From Bifidobacterium catenulatum subsp. kashiwanohense JCM 15439 = DSM 21854 (GTDB taxonomy: Bacteria > Actinomycetota > Actinomycetes > Actinomycetales > Bifidobacteriaceae): a stretch of DNA of 64,000 nucleotides. The translations under genes and the position numbers were made by a program. Location of the stretch: the NCBI RefSeq assembly GCF_001042615.1, contig NZ_AP012327.1:1-64000 (forward strand), given 5' to 3'. The notes under the pieces are model-generated. The model did no database searches. It saw only the letters and a list, made by a program, of their open reading frames with translations, and was not told the origin of the DNA. Below, piece after piece: positions 1 to 10,937 of this stretch (its first letter is position 1; each line of letters begins with the position of its first letter).

Positions 1-1476
1 GTGGCCGATACGACAACCGATCCTCTCGATCAGGCTCGCGGGGTATGGTCCGACGCGCTGGCGTTGCTGCACCAGAATCCCGCGCTTTCCGTACGTGACA
101 AAAGCTGGCTGGAAAATGTTTTTCCGGAAGGCATGTGGGGTCCCACCATCGTGTTATGCGTGCCCAGCGCGGCCGCGCAGCAGACGTTGCAGAACGAATT
201 GAGCCAGCCCTTGCTGAAGGCGTTGCGAGAGGCCGCCGAGCAGGATATTTTCCCCGCATTCAAGATCGTAGAAAAGAAGGAACCTGCCCAACCGGCCGTC
301 GAGGAATACCCTCATTTTGCCCCCGAGCCGCATGTCAAAGAAACCACGCAGGGACAGCTTCCCATTCCGGTCGTCATGCCTCCGGAACGCCCCAACACTT
401 TCCAACGAGGCCAGAACAGGCCTTTGCTGGATCCTAAGACCCATCTGAACAAAAACGCCACCTTCGACACCTTTGTCCCTGGCGATTCCAACCGTTTCGC
501 GCGCACCGTCGCATTGGCCGTCGCGGAAGGTTCCGGTCATGATTTCAACCCACTGTGTATCTACGGCGGCTCCGGCCTGGGCAAAACCCACTTACTGAAC
601 GCCATCGGCAACTACGCGCTGGTCAAGGATCCCTCACTGAAGGTCCGTTACGTAACCAGCGAGGAATTCACCAACGAATTCATCGAAGCATTGGGCGACA
701 CCAACCAGAATTCCGGCCAAATCAAGGAATTCAATCGTCGCTACCGTGAAGTCGACGTGCTGCTGATCGATGATATCCAATTCCTCAGCGGCAAGGATGC
801 GACGCTCGAACAGTTCTTCCATACGTTCAACACCCTGCATCAGGCAAACAAGCGCATTGTAATCGCTTCCGATGTGCCTCCGAAGGATCTGCAGGGCTTC
901 AACGAACGCCTGATCTCCCGCTTCGAATCCGGCCTGACCGTTGACGTCAAGCCGCCGGATCTGGAGACGCGAATCGCCATTCTGCGCATGATCGCCCATG
1001 AATCCAACGTTCAAGACGACGTGCTCAACCTTATTGCGGAACGTTTCACCGAGAACATCCGCGAGCTGGAAGGCGCACTGAACCGCGTGACTGCCATGGC
1101 TTCCCTGAGCGGACAGCCGGTGACTCGCGCGCTGGCGGAGCATACGCTGCAGGACTTTTTCGCGACCGATGTGGAGATCAAGCCCACCGACATCATCACC
1201 CAGGTGGCAAAGTACTTCTACATCACGTTCGACGACATCGTCGGCCGTTCTCGCACGAAGAAAATCGCGCTGGCCCGCCAGATTGCCATGTATTTGGTGC
1301 GTGAACTCACCAGCATGAGCCTGAATGACATCGGCCAGGTGTTTGGCGGCAAAGACCATACCACAGTGATGCACGCCTACACCCGTATTAGCGATGAAAT
1401 GCAGGAAAAGCAGGAAATCTACAACTATGTGACGGAGCTGACGCTGCAACTCAAACAGCGTTCCGGCGAAAAATAA
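1..1476 (+). CDS. dnaA: Chromosomal replication initiator protein DnaA
   Basis: AAA+ initiator that binds DnaA boxes and opens oriC. The 491-residue product starts at GTG on the first base of the window, so its promoter lies outside. Domain I is N-terminal, a proline-rich linker covers about 95-145, the Walker A motif GGSGLGKT is at 189-196, the Walker B region (VLLIDDIQFL) follows, and the domain IV DnaA-box-binding signature DHTTVMHAYTRI is at 452-463. Length and motif order are normal for the family. It is followed by the box-rich oriC spacer and dnaN, the usual actinobacterial arrangement. Confidence 0.98.
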   Translation: MADTTTDPLDQARGVWSDALALLHQNPALSVRDKSWLENVFPEGMWGPTIVLCVPSAAAQQTLQNELSQPLLKALREAAEQDIFPAFKIVEKKEPAQPAVEEYPHFAPEPHVKETTQGQLPIPVVMPPERPNTFQRGQNRPLLDPKTHLNKNATFDTFVPGDSNRFARTVALAVAEGSGHDFNPLCIYGGSGLGKTHLLNAIGNYALVKDPSLKVRYVTSEEFTNEFIEALGDTNQNSGQIKEFNRRYREVDVLLIDDIQFLSGKDATLEQFFHTFNTLHQANKRIVIASDVPPKDLQGFNERLISRFESGLTVDVKPPDLETRIAILRMIAHESNVQDDVLNLIAERFTENIRELEGALNRVTAMASLSGQPVTRALAEHTLQDFFATDVEIKPTDIITQVAKYFYITFDDIVGRSRTKKIALARQIAMYLVRELTSMSLNDIGQVFGGKDHTTVMHAYTRISDEMQEKQEIYNYVTELTLQLKQRSGEK

Positions 1477-2036
1477 CGTTTTTGCTCGACTTCGCACGTT
1501 TACATGTGTTTCCGTACGTCTCAAAAAAAACGATTTTGCCGTTTTCTGTCTTGCTCAGGCGATTCTCGACAGCCAAGTATGAGTATTAGTAAATTCTTTA
1601 CCAGCTGATTTACCGACCATTCTGACACGCCGGCTTGTGGAAAATTTTTATTGAAGTTGTCCACATAGTTGTGCACAAATCAAGGATTTCTCGGTGGAAA
1701 AGCCGTTGGAAACGCAAAAATCGGCGGTGGATGACTTGTGGACTATACACAGGCTTTTGTGGATAACTTTTTCTCATTGTCGAGCCTGTGGATAACCCGC
1801 TGATTTGTCCACACTCCATTCAAAAGTTATCCACAGGTAGTGAGGTGAACTGAGCCCTTGCAAAACGTGGGGTCTGAGCACTTACCCACATTATCCACAG
1901 GCCTTATTATGACGAATGTAGATTGTTATAAGAAAATCATCATCGTCACCGTAAGTGGGGAATTCCCCACGCTTCGTCAAAACGCTGGCAGCTCGCTAGA
2001 ATGACTTATGGACCGAACGAAACGAGGAAACTAGCC
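1477..2036. other. oriC region between dnaA and dnaN
   Basis: Noncoding spacer with perfect DnaA boxes (TTATCCACA or its complement) at 1758-1766, 1787-1795, 1827-1835 and 1891-1899. Near matches include TTGTCCACA at 1657-1665 and 1805-1813 and TTACCCACA at 1882-1890. The segment around 1500-1620 is richer in A and T and could hold the unwinding element. The spacer also contains the dnaN promoter. Its place between dnaA and dnaN is the standard origin location in Actinobacteria; activity as the origin is inferred. Confidence 0.9.
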
Positions 2037-3161
2037 ATGAAAGTTGAAGTCAATTCCCAAGCGCTGGCAGACGCAGTAGCCTGGACCACCCGCGTGATCG
2101 ACGCTCGCCCTGCATCCCCCATTTTGGCAGGCGTCCGTTTGGAGGCCATCGACGGCACTCTCCAGCTTTCCGCCTTTAATTACGCCATTTCCGCCCGTCA
2201 CCACATTGAAGCAGGCGTTGACGAAGCCGGATCCGTTTTGGTGCTCGGTAAGCTGCTGGCGGATATCACCAAGTCACTTCCTGCTGCGAAAACCTATCTT
2301 TCCACCGATGGATCGACCATGACCATCACCTCCGGCAAATCCACATTCACCATGCAGCTCATGCCGGATGCCGAATATCCGGATCTTCCGGTAATTCCGA
2401 CCAAACTGGGCCAAGTGGACGCGCAAACCTTCACTCAGGCCGTCACCCAGGCATCCGTTGCCGTTTCCCGCGAGGAGAATCGTCCCGTACTCACCGGCAT
2501 CCGAGTGCAGTTCCAAGGCGACAAGGTGATCATGAGCTCTACCGACCGTTTCCGCCTGTCTCGTGCAAGCTTTACGTGGACGCCGGAAAACCCGGACACC
2601 AACACTACCGCGCTCGTTCGCGGCGCACTGCTGCGCGACGTGGCGCGCTCCCTAGATGAGCATCAGAACATCGTTGTGGACTTCGACACGGAGAATCCGT
2701 CGCTGCTGGGCTTCGAGAACGCCGGACGCGTGTCTACCTCACAGCTGATCGACGGCGAATTCCCCGCGGTCGACCGCCTGTATGCCGACGAATACCCTAT
2801 TCACGCGGTCATCAACAAGCAGGATCTCATCAGCGCCATCAAGCGTGTCTCCCTCGTTGCCGAGCGCAACGCACCGATCCGCATGGCATTCACCAGCCAG
2901 GAGCTCACATTGACTGCGGGAACCGCGGACGAAGCCCAAGCCAAGGAAATCCTCGACATCGACATGGATGGAGAAGACATCACCGTGGCCTTCAACCCGA
3001 CCTACCTGATCGAAGGACTGAGCGCCATCGCGGAACCATTCGTGCGCATGAAGATGACCACCGCTGTCAAGCCTGTGGAATTCAACGGCCAGCAGGAGTC
3101 GGATTCCGAGGAGTCCATGGACTATCGCTACCTGCTTGTGCCCATGCGTTTCAACAGCTGA
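2037..3161 (+). CDS. dnaN: DNA polymerase III beta subunit (sliding clamp)
   Basis: Ring-shaped processivity clamp for DNA polymerase III. The chosen ATG at 2037 gives 374 residues starting MKVEVNSQALADAV, with a purine-rich GAGGA at 2024-2028; a longer frame from 2001 adds 12 residues with no support. The three clamp domains run through the protein and it ends with the typical LLVPMRF tail (YRYLLVPMRFNS). It lies directly downstream of oriC. Confidence 0.97.
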   Translation: MKVEVNSQALADAVAWTTRVIDARPASPILAGVRLEAIDGTLQLSAFNYAISARHHIEAGVDEAGSVLVLGKLLADITKSLPAAKTYLSTDGSTMTITSGKSTFTMQLMPDAEYPDLPVIPTKLGQVDAQTFTQAVTQASVAVSREENRPVLTGIRVQFQGDKVIMSSTDRFRLSRASFTWTPENPDTNTTALVRGALLRDVARSLDEHQNIVVDFDTENPSLLGFENAGRVSTSQLIDGEFPAVDRLYADEYPIHAVINKQDLISAIKRVSLVAERNAPIRMAFTSQELTLTAGTADEAQAKEILDIDMDGEDITVAFNPTYLIEGLSAIAEPFVRMKMTTAVKPVEFNGQQESDSEESMDYRYLLVPMRFNS

Positions 3162-3204
3162 ACATAAGCCGATCCACACAAAACGTGGATGCATCGCAAA
3201 AATA

Positions 3205-3238
3205 GGGCTGAACATGGCTATTACTGCCGGTTCAGCCC
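3205..3238 (+). terminator. Inverted repeat after dnaN, possible terminator
   Basis: A 9-bp perfect stem (3205-3213 with 3230-3238) encloses a 16-nt loop, 44 bp after the dnaN stop. The run of T after it is weak, so it may be an attenuator rather than a full terminator between dnaN and recF. Confidence 0.45.
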
Positions 3239-3325
3239 GTTTGCATGAATATTCATAAACAATCATATTCGTTAATAATTGCGATTATCCACGTAAGAAA
3301 TTTGCTTGATTCTCAAGGATTGTGA

Positions 3326-4528
3326 ATGTATATTTCCCGCCTAGCACTCGACCACTACCGTTCCTGGGAACATTGCGTGCTCGACTTCGAACCGGGAATC
3401 AACATTCTGCAAGGAGCCAACGGACTCGGCAAAACCAATATTGTGGAAGCCGTCGAAGTGCTTTCCACGGGATCAAGCCATCGCACGTCGTCATCATTGC
3501 CACTAATCGAAAAAGGGTGCACTTCGGCTACCATCCGAGCCAATGTGGAAGACGATGAAACGCAACACACCTACGAAGCGACCATCGTGGCACGAGGCGC
3601 GAATCGGGCGCGAATCGATGGCGGAAAATCACAATACATGCGCGATCTCATCGGACGCACGCCCTCCGTCTCCTTCACCCCCGAAGATCAGCGTCTGGTG
3701 GCAGGCGATCCAGCAACCCGACGCAACTTCATCAACCAGGCCGCTTCCCTGCTACTCCCCCACTACGCGCAGCTGCTGCAACAATTCACGCACGTGGCGA
3801 AACAACGTACGGCACTGCTCAAACAACTCGGCGACGGCACGAATCTCGATCCGCAATACAGCCAGCAGACGGTTTTAAGCGGACTGGAAATCTGGACGGG
3901 ACAATTCATCGATCTCGGCATGAGACTGACGCGGGAACGCAACGATGTCATCGAACGTCTGGGGGAGCCTTTCGCGCGAATCTACGCGTCTTTGGCAGGC
4001 GACGACGAGCGGGCGGCGCTTTCATATGAGCCGTCCTTCGACGAAGTGATGCTGTTCGACGATCCGAGCGCGGAAATCAGCCGTCATTTCCAGCGCATCT
4101 ACCCGGGCGAAGTGGCACGCGGGCAGAATCTGATCGGCCCGCATCGCGACGATCTGACCTTGCTGCTCAACGACATGCCCGCCCGTGAATTCGCGTCCAA
4201 CGGTGAGATGTGGACCATGGCTTTGGCGCTGAAAATGGCGCTATATGAAGCGGTTTCCTCGCAATTCGAAAGCAAGCCGATCGTGATTCTCGATGATGTG
4301 TTCGCGCAGCTTGACGAATCCCGTCGTGGGCAGATCCTCGATTTTGCGATGCGGCAGGATCAAGTGCTGATCACCGTCGCCGCGGCAAGCGACATTCCAC
4401 AAACGGACGCCGTGCACGCGCATGTGATTGACGTGGCCGCGTTGCGTCGGCAATCGCAAGATGGCGGCGATGACGATTTGGCGGCGATGATGGCGCAGCT
4501 TGCGGCAGGAAGGGAGACGGACCGCTGA
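3326..4528 (+). CDS. recF: DNA replication and repair protein RecF
   Basis: SMC-like ATPase that loads RecA at gapped DNA with RecO and RecR. The 400-residue product begins at ATG 3326 after AAGGA at 3315-3319. Walker A is GANGLGKT at 30-37 and Walker B (IVILDDVFAQLD) is at about 319-330, followed by the D-loop. The TGA at 4526-4528 shares one base with the ATG of the DUF721 gene, indicating translational coupling. Confidence 0.96.
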   Translation: MYISRLALDHYRSWEHCVLDFEPGINILQGANGLGKTNIVEAVEVLSTGSSHRTSSSLPLIEKGCTSATIRANVEDDETQHTYEATIVARGANRARIDGGKSQYMRDLIGRTPSVSFTPEDQRLVAGDPATRRNFINQAASLLLPHYAQLLQQFTHVAKQRTALLKQLGDGTNLDPQYSQQTVLSGLEIWTGQFIDLGMRLTRERNDVIERLGEPFARIYASLAGDDERAALSYEPSFDEVMLFDDPSAEISRHFQRIYPGEVARGQNLIGPHRDDLTLLLNDMPAREFASNGEMWTMALALKMALYEAVSSQFESKPIVILDDVFAQLDESRRGQILDFAMRQDQVLITVAAASDIPQTDAVHAHVIDVAALRRQSQDGGDDDLAAMMAQLAAGRETDR

Positions 4529-5013
4529 TGCCTAATCCTCCAATCTGCGAAACATTGCATCTTGACCAACGCAAGTTGCCCGCCGAAGTGTTCGAACGCA
4601 TCAGCAAACGCGCCGGACGCTACAAGGAACGTGAGGAATGTGCGCGGCAGGCATGGGAGAATTTTGGCAAACCCGGACGCGACCCGCAGACGGTCGGCAA
4701 TATATTCAACGTGATCGCTACGCAAGGTTCGTGGACGCCGCATTTGAAAATCGCGCAGATGCAGAATCATTGGGACCAGGTGGTCGGTGACGAAAACGCG
4801 CGCCACTCCTACCCCGTCGACCTGCGCGACGGCATTCTGACGATCCGATGTGACAGCCCCGCATGGACCACCACCATGACGTACATGATTCCGTTGCTGA
4901 CCGACACCATTCGCAGGAGACTTGAGGGGCTGACCATCAACGAAGTGCGCGTCACCGGCCCCCAGCAACAGGGATTCAGCCGAGGACGAATGACCAGAAG
5001 GACCCGGTATTAG
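4528..5013 (+). CDS. DUF721 family protein (DciA-like)
   Basis: 161-residue member of the DUF721 family, which includes DciA, the ancestral bacterial loader/regulator of the replicative helicase. The DUF721 core is at about 65-150 (region WTPHLKIAQMQNHWDQVVGD onward). It overlaps recF by one base, and the recF-DUF721-gyrB order is typical of Actinobacteria. The helicase-loading role is inferred from the family. Confidence 0.88.
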   Translation: MPNPPICETLHLDQRKLPAEVFERISKRAGRYKEREECARQAWENFGKPGRDPQTVGNIFNVIATQGSWTPHLKIAQMQNHWDQVVGDENARHSYPVDLRDGILTIRCDSPAWTTTMTYMIPLLTDTIRRRLEGLTINEVRVTGPQQQGFSRGRMTRRTRY

Positions 5014-5217
5014 CGAAATATCACGCGATATATCGGTGCGATAGTTGGTCTGCGATCGGACGTACGTCGAATATGTTCCCGGAAATGACCTTTGCGGAGG
5101 CTGGAAAATACGTTTTCGAATGTGAAAAACAGGAGTAAACGGCTGAATTTCAAGGATAAATGCCTCTGGCGTGCTGTCCCCCTGCATGAGTAGAATATCA
5201 AGTAGTGTATGTAAACG

Positions 5218-5247
5218 CCTAGAAGGGGCCTTTATTTGCGTTCTAGG
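5218..5247 (+). promoter_or_regulatory. Inverted repeat in the gyrB leader
   Basis: The 291-bp gap before gyrB holds no gene. It contains arms CCTAGAA at 5218-5224 and TTCTAGG at 5241-5247 about 60 bp before the gyrB start. This could be an operator or leader hairpin. No clear -10/-35 pair could be assigned. Confidence 0.3.
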
Positions 5248-5304
5248 TGGTATCACCTGCGTGAATGACCCTCATTGGCGGGAAAAATGCAGGAAGGAAT
5301 CTCT

Positions 5305-7401
5305 GTGGCAGACCTTGATGCGGATTCGCTGAACGAATCAGCTGAAAACACGCAGGAAGATCAGATCCAAAACGATCAGCTCGAAGATGCGCAGCTCGAC
5401 GACACCTTGGCTCCGGAGCATTACGACGCGTCCGATCTGAGAGTGTTGGAAGGCCTCGAAGCGGTGCGAATCCGCCCAGGCATGTACATCGGCTCCACCG
5501 GCCCCCGTGGCCTGCACCACCTGGTGTATGAGATCGTCGACAACTCCGTCGACGAAGCGCTGGCGGGCTATGCCTCGCATATCGAAGTGACGATTCTGCC
5601 GGACGGCGGCGTGCGCGTGGTCGATGATGGCCGAGGCATTCCGGTTGACGAAGTTCCGGGCGAAGGTGTTTCCGGTGTGGAAACTGTGATGACCAAGCTG
5701 CACGCAGGCGGCAAGTTCGGTGGCGGCGGCTACGCGGTCTCCGGCGGTTTGCACGGCGTGGGTATTTCTGTGGTGAACGCATTGTCGACCCGCGTCGACA
5801 TCGAAGTGCGCCGTCAGGGTTTCCATTGGACCCAGACCTACATCAACCAGAAGCCGACCACGCGTCTGCTCAAGGGCGAACCGATGGGCGAAGACGAGTC
5901 CACCGGCACTTCCGTGACCTTCTGGGCCGACGGCGCGATCTTTGAAACCACCACCTACGATTTCGAGATTCTGCGTAACCGTTTCCAGCAGATGGCATTC
6001 CTGAACAAGGGACTGAAGCTGTCCCTAACTGATCTGCGCGAGCCGGACCAGGCAGGAGACGAAGTTGCAGGCAACGGTGACGACAATGCCGAGAAGCATC
6101 AGACAGTCACCTACCAGTACAACGACGGCATCAAGGATTACGTCGATTACTTGGTGAAGTCCCGCAAGGCAACCCCGGTCGAACCGGATGTCATCGATTT
6201 CGAAGCGGAAGATCTGAAAATCGGCATTTCCGCGGAAATCGCCATGCAGTGGACCACTGCATACTCCGAAGCGGTGCACACCTTCGCCAACACCATCTCC
6301 ACCACCGAAGGCGGCACCCACGAAGAAGGCTTCCGTGCGGCTCTGACTTCGCTCGTCAATCGTTACGCACGCGAGAAGAACATCCTCAAAGACAAGGACG
6401 AGAACCTCTCCGGCGACGATGTGCGCGAAGGTCTGACCGCAGTGGTTTCGGTGAAGCTCACCACCCCGCAGTTCGAAGGCCAGACCAAGACCAAGCTCGG
6501 CAATTCCGAAGCGAAAACCTTCGTGCAGCGCGTGATGACTGACAAGCTCGGCGACTGGTTCGATTCGCATCCTAGCGAAGCCAAGAACATCATCCAGAAG
6601 GCCATTGAAGCCTCCCGTGCGCGTCTTGCAGCCAAGAAGGCACGTGAGAACACCCGCCGCAAGTCAATCTTCGAATCCGCGGGCATGCCAGACAAACTGA
6701 AGGATTGCCAGTCCAACAATCCTGAAGAATGCGAACTGTTCATCGTGGAGGGTGACTCCGCAGGCGGCTCCGCAATTCAGGGACGCAACCCGATCACGCA
6801 GGCCATTCTGCCGCTGCGAGGCAAAATCCTCAACACCGAGCGTGCAAGCCTTGACCGCATGATGAAGTCCGAAACCATCGAATCGCTGATCACCGCGGTC
6901 GGCGGCGGTTACGGCGAGGATTTCGACCTGAACAAAGTCCGCTACCACAAGGTCATCATTATGGCCGATGCCGATGTGGACGGCGCGCATATCGCAACCC
7001 TGAATCTGACGCTGTTCTTCCGCTACATGCGCCCGATGATCACCGCTGGTTACGTGTATGTGGCCATGCCGCCGCTGTACCGACTCAAGTGGACCAAAGG
7101 CACGCACGACTTCGTGTACACCGACGCCGAACGTGACCGCGTGCTCGCCGAAGGCAAGGCCGCCGGCCGTCAGTTGCCGAAGGGCGAAGGCATCCAGCGT
7201 TACAAGGGTCTGGGTGAAATGAGCTACCAGGAACTGTGGGAAACCACCATGGATCCTGACCACCGCATTCTGAAGCAGGTGCAGATCGAAGACGCGGCCG
7301 CAGCCGACGAAACCTTCTCCATGCTCATGGGCGACGAAGTCGAACCTCGCCGTCTGTTCATCCAGCGCAACGCACGCAACGTCAGCTGGATCGACGCGTA
7401 A
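5305..7401 (+). CDS. gyrB: DNA gyrase subunit B
   Basis: ATPase subunit of DNA gyrase. GTG at 5305 is preferred because AGGAAGGA lies at 5291-5298 with good spacing. The frame is open back to TTG 5275 and ATG 5287, but neither has a ribosome site. The 698-residue product shows the GHKL motifs EIVDNSVDEALAG, DDGRGIP and GGLHGVG, the Toprim signatures EGDSAGGSA and DADVDGAHI, and the C-terminal GEMSYQELWETTMDP. gyrA follows after 53 bp. Confidence 0.97.
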   Translation: MADLDADSLNESAENTQEDQIQNDQLEDAQLDDTLAPEHYDASDLRVLEGLEAVRIRPGMYIGSTGPRGLHHLVYEIVDNSVDEALAGYASHIEVTILPDGGVRVVDDGRGIPVDEVPGEGVSGVETVMTKLHAGGKFGGGGYAVSGGLHGVGISVVNALSTRVDIEVRRQGFHWTQTYINQKPTTRLLKGEPMGEDESTGTSVTFWADGAIFETTTYDFEILRNRFQQMAFLNKGLKLSLTDLREPDQAGDEVAGNGDDNAEKHQTVTYQYNDGIKDYVDYLVKSRKATPVEPDVIDFEAEDLKIGISAEIAMQWTTAYSEAVHTFANTISTTEGGTHEEGFRAALTSLVNRYAREKNILKDKDENLSGDDVREGLTAVVSVKLTTPQFEGQTKTKLGNSEAKTFVQRVMTDKLGDWFDSHPSEAKNIIQKAIEASRARLAAKKARENTRRKSIFESAGMPDKLKDCQSNNPEECELFIVEGDSAGGSAIQGRNPITQAILPLRGKILNTERASLDRMMKSETIESLITAVGGGYGEDFDLNKVRYHKVIIMADADVDGAHIATLNLTLFFRYMRPMITAGYVYVAMPPLYRLKWTKGTHDFVYTDAERDRVLAEGKAAGRQLPKGEGIQRYKGLGEMSYQELWETTMDPDHRILKQVQIEDAAAADETFSMLMGDEVEPRRLFIQRNARNVSWIDA

Positions 7402-7454
7402 GGATTTCAAGGACTTCAGGCAAGGTTTCATAAGGATTTAGAAGGACTTAGAAG

Positions 7455-10160
7455 TTGGCAGACGAAAACAACAGCAACGAAGACGGCCAGTTCGTGCCTG
7501 ACGGCTCCATGGAGCCGTTGAGCCCGCAGGAGGCCGACAACACCGATTACGGCCTGATGGTGGGCGAACGCATCCAGAAGAAGGATCTGCAGCAGGAAAT
7601 GCGCGATTCCTACTTGGCATACGCCATGTCCGTGATCGTGGACCGTGCGCTCCCGGACGTGCGCGACGGCATGAAACCGGTGCATCGCCGTGTGATCTAC
7701 GCGATGTACGACGGCGGCTACCGCCCCGACCGCGGCTACTCCAAGTGCGCCCGCGTGGTCGGCGAGGTCATGGGTAAGTACCATCCGCACAGTGATTCCG
7801 CGATCTACGACACGTTGGTGCGTATGGCACAGTCGTGGTCGATGCGTTACACGCTGGTCGACGGCCAAGGCAACTTCGGCTCCCCCGGCGACGATCCGGC
7901 CGCAGCAATGCGTTACACCGAATGCCGTATGGCTCCGCTCGCCATGGAAATGGTACGCGACATCGACAAAGACACCGTCGATTTCCTGCCGAACTACGAT
8001 GGCAAGACGCAGGAGCCGACCGTGCTTCCGGCACGATTCCCGAACCTGTTGTGCAATGGTTCGTCTGGCATCGCCGTGGGTATGGCCACCAACATTCCTC
8101 CGCACAACATGCGCGAAGTGGCCGAAGGCGTGCATTGGGCGCTTGACCACCCGAACGCAAGCCGTGAAGAGCTGCTCGAAAACCTGATCCGCATCATCAA
8201 GGGACCGGACTTCCCTACTGGCGCAACGATTCTCGGACATAAGGGCATTGAACAGGCCTACCGTACCGGTCGTGGTTTGATCACCATGCGCGCGGTGGTG
8301 AACACCGAAGAGATCAAGGGCCGTATGTGCCTCGTGATCACCGAACTGCCGTATCAGGTGAACCCGGACCGACTGGTCGTTTCCATCCGCGAAGCGGTGC
8401 GTGATGGCAAGATCCAGGGCATCGCAGACATGCGTGACGAAACTTCCGGCCGTACCGGACAGCGTCTCGTGCTCGTGCTCAAGCGCGACGCCGTGCCGAA
8501 GGTTGTGCTCAACAACCTGTACAAGCATTCCCAGCTGCAGCAGACTTTCGGTGCCAACATGCTGGCACTGGTCGATGGCGTGCCACGCACGCTGTCTCTG
8601 GACGCGTTCATCCGCCATTGGGTGGGCCACCAGCTGGAAGTCATCGCACGCCGTACCGCCTACCTCAAGCGTGAGGCGGAAGAACGAGACCACATTCTTC
8701 AGGGCTACCTGAAGGCCCTCGACATGATCGACGAGGTCATCGCACTTATTCGTGCGTCCGAATCCGCGGAAGTCGCACGTACTGGCCTTATGGACCTGCT
8801 AGACGTGGACGAAGTGCAGGCCGACGCCATTCTGGCCATGCAGCTGCGCCGACTGGCCGCATTGGAACGCCAGAAGATTCTCGACGAACACAACGAGCTG
8901 ATGCGTCGTATCGCAGACTACAACGACATTCTCGCCAAGCCGGAGCGTCAACGCAAGATCGTGGGCGACGAGCTTGACGAAATCGTGGCCAAGTATGGCG
9001 ACGAACGTCGAACCAAGATCTTGCCATACTCCGGTGAAATGAACGTCGAAGATCTGATTGCGGAAGAAAACGTGGTCGTGACCGTCACTCACTCCGGCTT
9101 CATCAAGCGCACTAAGGCCGACGAATACCGTGCGCAGCACCGTGGCGGCAAGGGCATCAAGGGCGCCAAGTTGCGTGAGGACGACGTGGTCGACCACTTC
9201 TTCCTGACAAGCACGCACAACTGGCTGCTGTTCTTCACCAACAAGGGACGCGTGTACCGTTTGAAGGCTTACGAGCTGCCGGAAGGATCGCGCGATTCCA
9301 AGGGACAGCATGTGGCCAACCTACTGCAGTTCGGCCCCGACGAGACAATCCAGACCGTGCTGTCGATTCCGAACTACGAAGTGGCCAAGTACTTGGTGCT
9401 CGCCACTCGTTCCGGCAAGGTCAAGAAGACCGCGCTCGCCGAATACGATTCCCCGCGTCAGGGCGGCCTTATCGCAGTGCGTCTCATGGCCGACGAAAAC
9501 GGCGAGAATGCCGACGAGCTGATCGGTGCCGCACTGTGCAATGCCGAGGATGACATCATTCTCGTGTCGAAACTGGGCATGAGCTTGAAGTTCCAGGCCA
9601 ACGACGAGCAACTGCGCCCGATGGGACGCCAGACTGCCGGCGTGCAGGGTATGAAGTTCCGTGAAGGCGACGAACTGCTGGACATGGACGTGGTTTGGGG
9701 TGATTCCGACAAGGATCTGTTCGTGGTCACCAACGAAGGCTTCGCCAAGCGCACCGCCATCAGCGAATACCGCCTGCAGGGCCGTAATGGCTTCGGTGTC
9801 AAGGCCGTACAGCTCGCCGAAGGCCGTGGTTCCCTCGTGGGAGCGGTGATCGTTGAGGAAGATGACCAGATCATGGCCATCATGAAGTCCGGCAAGGTCA
9901 TCCGTTCCAACGTCGACGAGGTCAAGCGCACTGGACGTACCACCCAGGGCGTGACGTTCGCCAAGCCCGACAAGAACGACGAGATCATCTCCATCGCGCG
10001 TAACGAGGAGAAGGACGATGACGAATCCGCGGAAAACGCGGAAAATGCGACCGTGGGCGCAACTGCGAACGAGGATACTGCACAATCGCCTGAATCCGCC
10101 GTTGAAGCCCCTGCTGAAACCAACGCCGAATCCGGCGATGGCGAGAATGTAGAGGCCTGA
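7455..10160 (+). CDS. gyrA: DNA gyrase subunit A
   Basis: DNA-cleaving subunit of gyrase, 901 residues, starting at TTG 7455 with GAAGGA at 7441-7446. The catalytic tyrosine is Y154 (AAAMRYTEC). The quinolone-determining segment reads [10 protein letters not shown] with S115 and D119, the usual susceptible residues. Beta-pinwheel repeats with GxxG-type boxes fill the C-terminal half. The acidic, alanine-rich tail from about 850 is common in high-GC Gram-positives. The gyrB-gyrA spacer is made of imperfect 9-bp repeats. Confidence 0.97.
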   Translation: MADENNSNEDGQFVPDGSMEPLSPQEADNTDYGLMVGERIQKKDLQQEMRDSYLAYAMSVIVDRALPDVRDGMKPVHRRVIYAMYDGGYRPDRGYSKCARVVGEVMGKYHPHSDSAIYDTLVRMAQSWSMRYTLVDGQGNFGSPGDDPAAAMRYTECRMAPLAMEMVRDIDKDTVDFLPNYDGKTQEPTVLPARFPNLLCNGSSGIAVGMATNIPPHNMREVAEGVHWALDHPNASREELLENLIRIIKGPDFPTGATILGHKGIEQAYRTGRGLITMRAVVNTEEIKGRMCLVITELPYQVNPDRLVVSIREAVRDGKIQGIADMRDETSGRTGQRLVLVLKRDAVPKVVLNNLYKHSQLQQTFGANMLALVDGVPRTLSLDAFIRHWVGHQLEVIARRTAYLKREAEERDHILQGYLKALDMIDEVIALIRASESAEVARTGLMDLLDVDEVQADAILAMQLRRLAALERQKILDEHNELMRRIADYNDILAKPERQRKIVGDELDEIVAKYGDERRTKILPYSGEMNVEDLIAEENVVVTVTHSGFIKRTKADEYRAQHRGGKGIKGAKLREDDVVDHFFLTSTHNWLLFFTNKGRVYRLKAYELPEGSRDSKGQHVANLLQFGPDETIQTVLSIPNYEVAKYLVLATRSGKVKKTALAEYDSPRQGGLIAVRLMADENGENADELIGAALCNAEDDIILVSKLGMSLKFQANDEQLRPMGRQTAGVQGMKFREGDELLDMDVVWGDSDKDLFVVTNEGFAKRTAISEYRLQGRNGFGVKAVQLAEGRGSLVGAVIVEEDDQIMAIMKSGKVIRSNVDEVKRTGRTTQGVTFAKPDKNDEIISIARNEEKDDDESAENAENATVGATANEDTAQSPESAVEAPAETNAESGDGENVEA

Positions 10161-10235
10161 CCGCAGTGCGGGCAATCGTCTGTGAAAACTGGTAGTCTCA
10201 GCTAAGAACTGGGCACAATCTTGCAAGGAGCAACG

Positions 10236-10775
10236 ATGAGCGAGAACAACGAAGGACAGCAAATGCCGGAGGATGGGCATGCACCGCGCGTGGCACGTTC
10301 CGCTTCCAGTCAGCCGCTGATTGGTGAGGATCAGGTTCAGGCACATGAGGGTGCCTCCTCCCCCGCTTCCGGCGGCGTGAAGGTTCGCGAGAAGCGTCGT
10401 GGCGGCGCTCCGCGCGCGCGCCGTATGAGCCTGTCTTTGACGCGTATCGACGCATGGTCGGCCGCTAAGGTGGCGTTCATGCTTTCCATCGCGGGGGGAA
10501 TTATTCAGATCGTTGCGGTAGCTGTTCTGTGGGGCATGCTGAACGTGGTTGGCGTGTTCGACCAGGTTACGCAGATCGTGTCTTCCACGGGCTTGGATGC
10601 CGGTGGATTCGACCTGACGAACGTGTTCTCGCTGGGCACCGTGTTGAGCGCCACCACCATTTTCTCCATTGTGGAAGTGGTGCTGATCACCGTGCTCGTG
10701 GTGATTCTTACGCTGCTGTACAACGTGGTAAGCACCCTCGTCGGCGGCATCCACGTCACGCTTGGAGATGATTAA
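10236..10775 (+). CDS. DUF3566 transmembrane protein
   Basis: 179-residue protein conserved after gyrA in Actinobacteria. ATG 10236 follows AAGGAG at 10225-10230. The N-terminal 65 residues are charged and disordered. Membrane segments lie at about 80-105 and 135-170, separated by a short extracytoplasmic loop. The molecular role is unknown; in mycobacteria members of this family are linked to cell growth and division, which is family knowledge only. Confidence 0.88.
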   Translation: MSENNEGQQMPEDGHAPRVARSASSQPLIGEDQVQAHEGASSPASGGVKVREKRRGGAPRARRMSLSLTRIDAWSAAKVAFMLSIAGGIIQIVAVAVLWGMLNVVGVFDQVTQIVSSTGLDAGGFDLTNVFSLGTVLSATTIFSIVEVVLITVLVVILTLLYNVVSTLVGGIHVTLGDD

Positions 10776-10795
10776 CGGCCCTGTGGGCTGTTAAT
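10771..10795 (+). terminator. Hairpin at the DUF3566 stop codon
   Basis: An 11-bp stem with one G-T pair (10771-10781 with 10785-10795) and a 3-nt loop overlaps the DUF3566 stop. There is no strong T run, so it is probably a transcript-end or stability hairpin acting with the stronger one downstream. Confidence 0.45.
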
Positions 10796-10893
10796 AGCAG
10801 CGAGTAGCGATAAGTTGTCGCGCGAGCGTCGCATGTAATGCTGGAATAGCGCAGTGCGCTGTCAGCGGCAGTGACGGCGAACTCAAACACAAC

Positions 10894-10937
10894 AAGGCGG
10901 TCTGTATCGTGATTCCAATCACGATACAGACCGCCTT
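10894..10937 (+). terminator. Terminator hairpin downstream of gyrBA-DUF3566
   Basis: A perfect 21-bp stem (10894-10914 with 10917-10937) with a 2-nt loop is followed by a T-rich stretch at about 10941-10945. It lies between the plus-strand gyrase cluster and minus-strand gdhA and could act in both directions. The rest of 10796-11041 contains no gene. Confidence 0.8.

Noticed and set aside
9321..10754. A 477-codon minus-strand frame over gyrA and DUF3566
   Set aside because: Lies entirely opposite two well-supported genes and has no motif.
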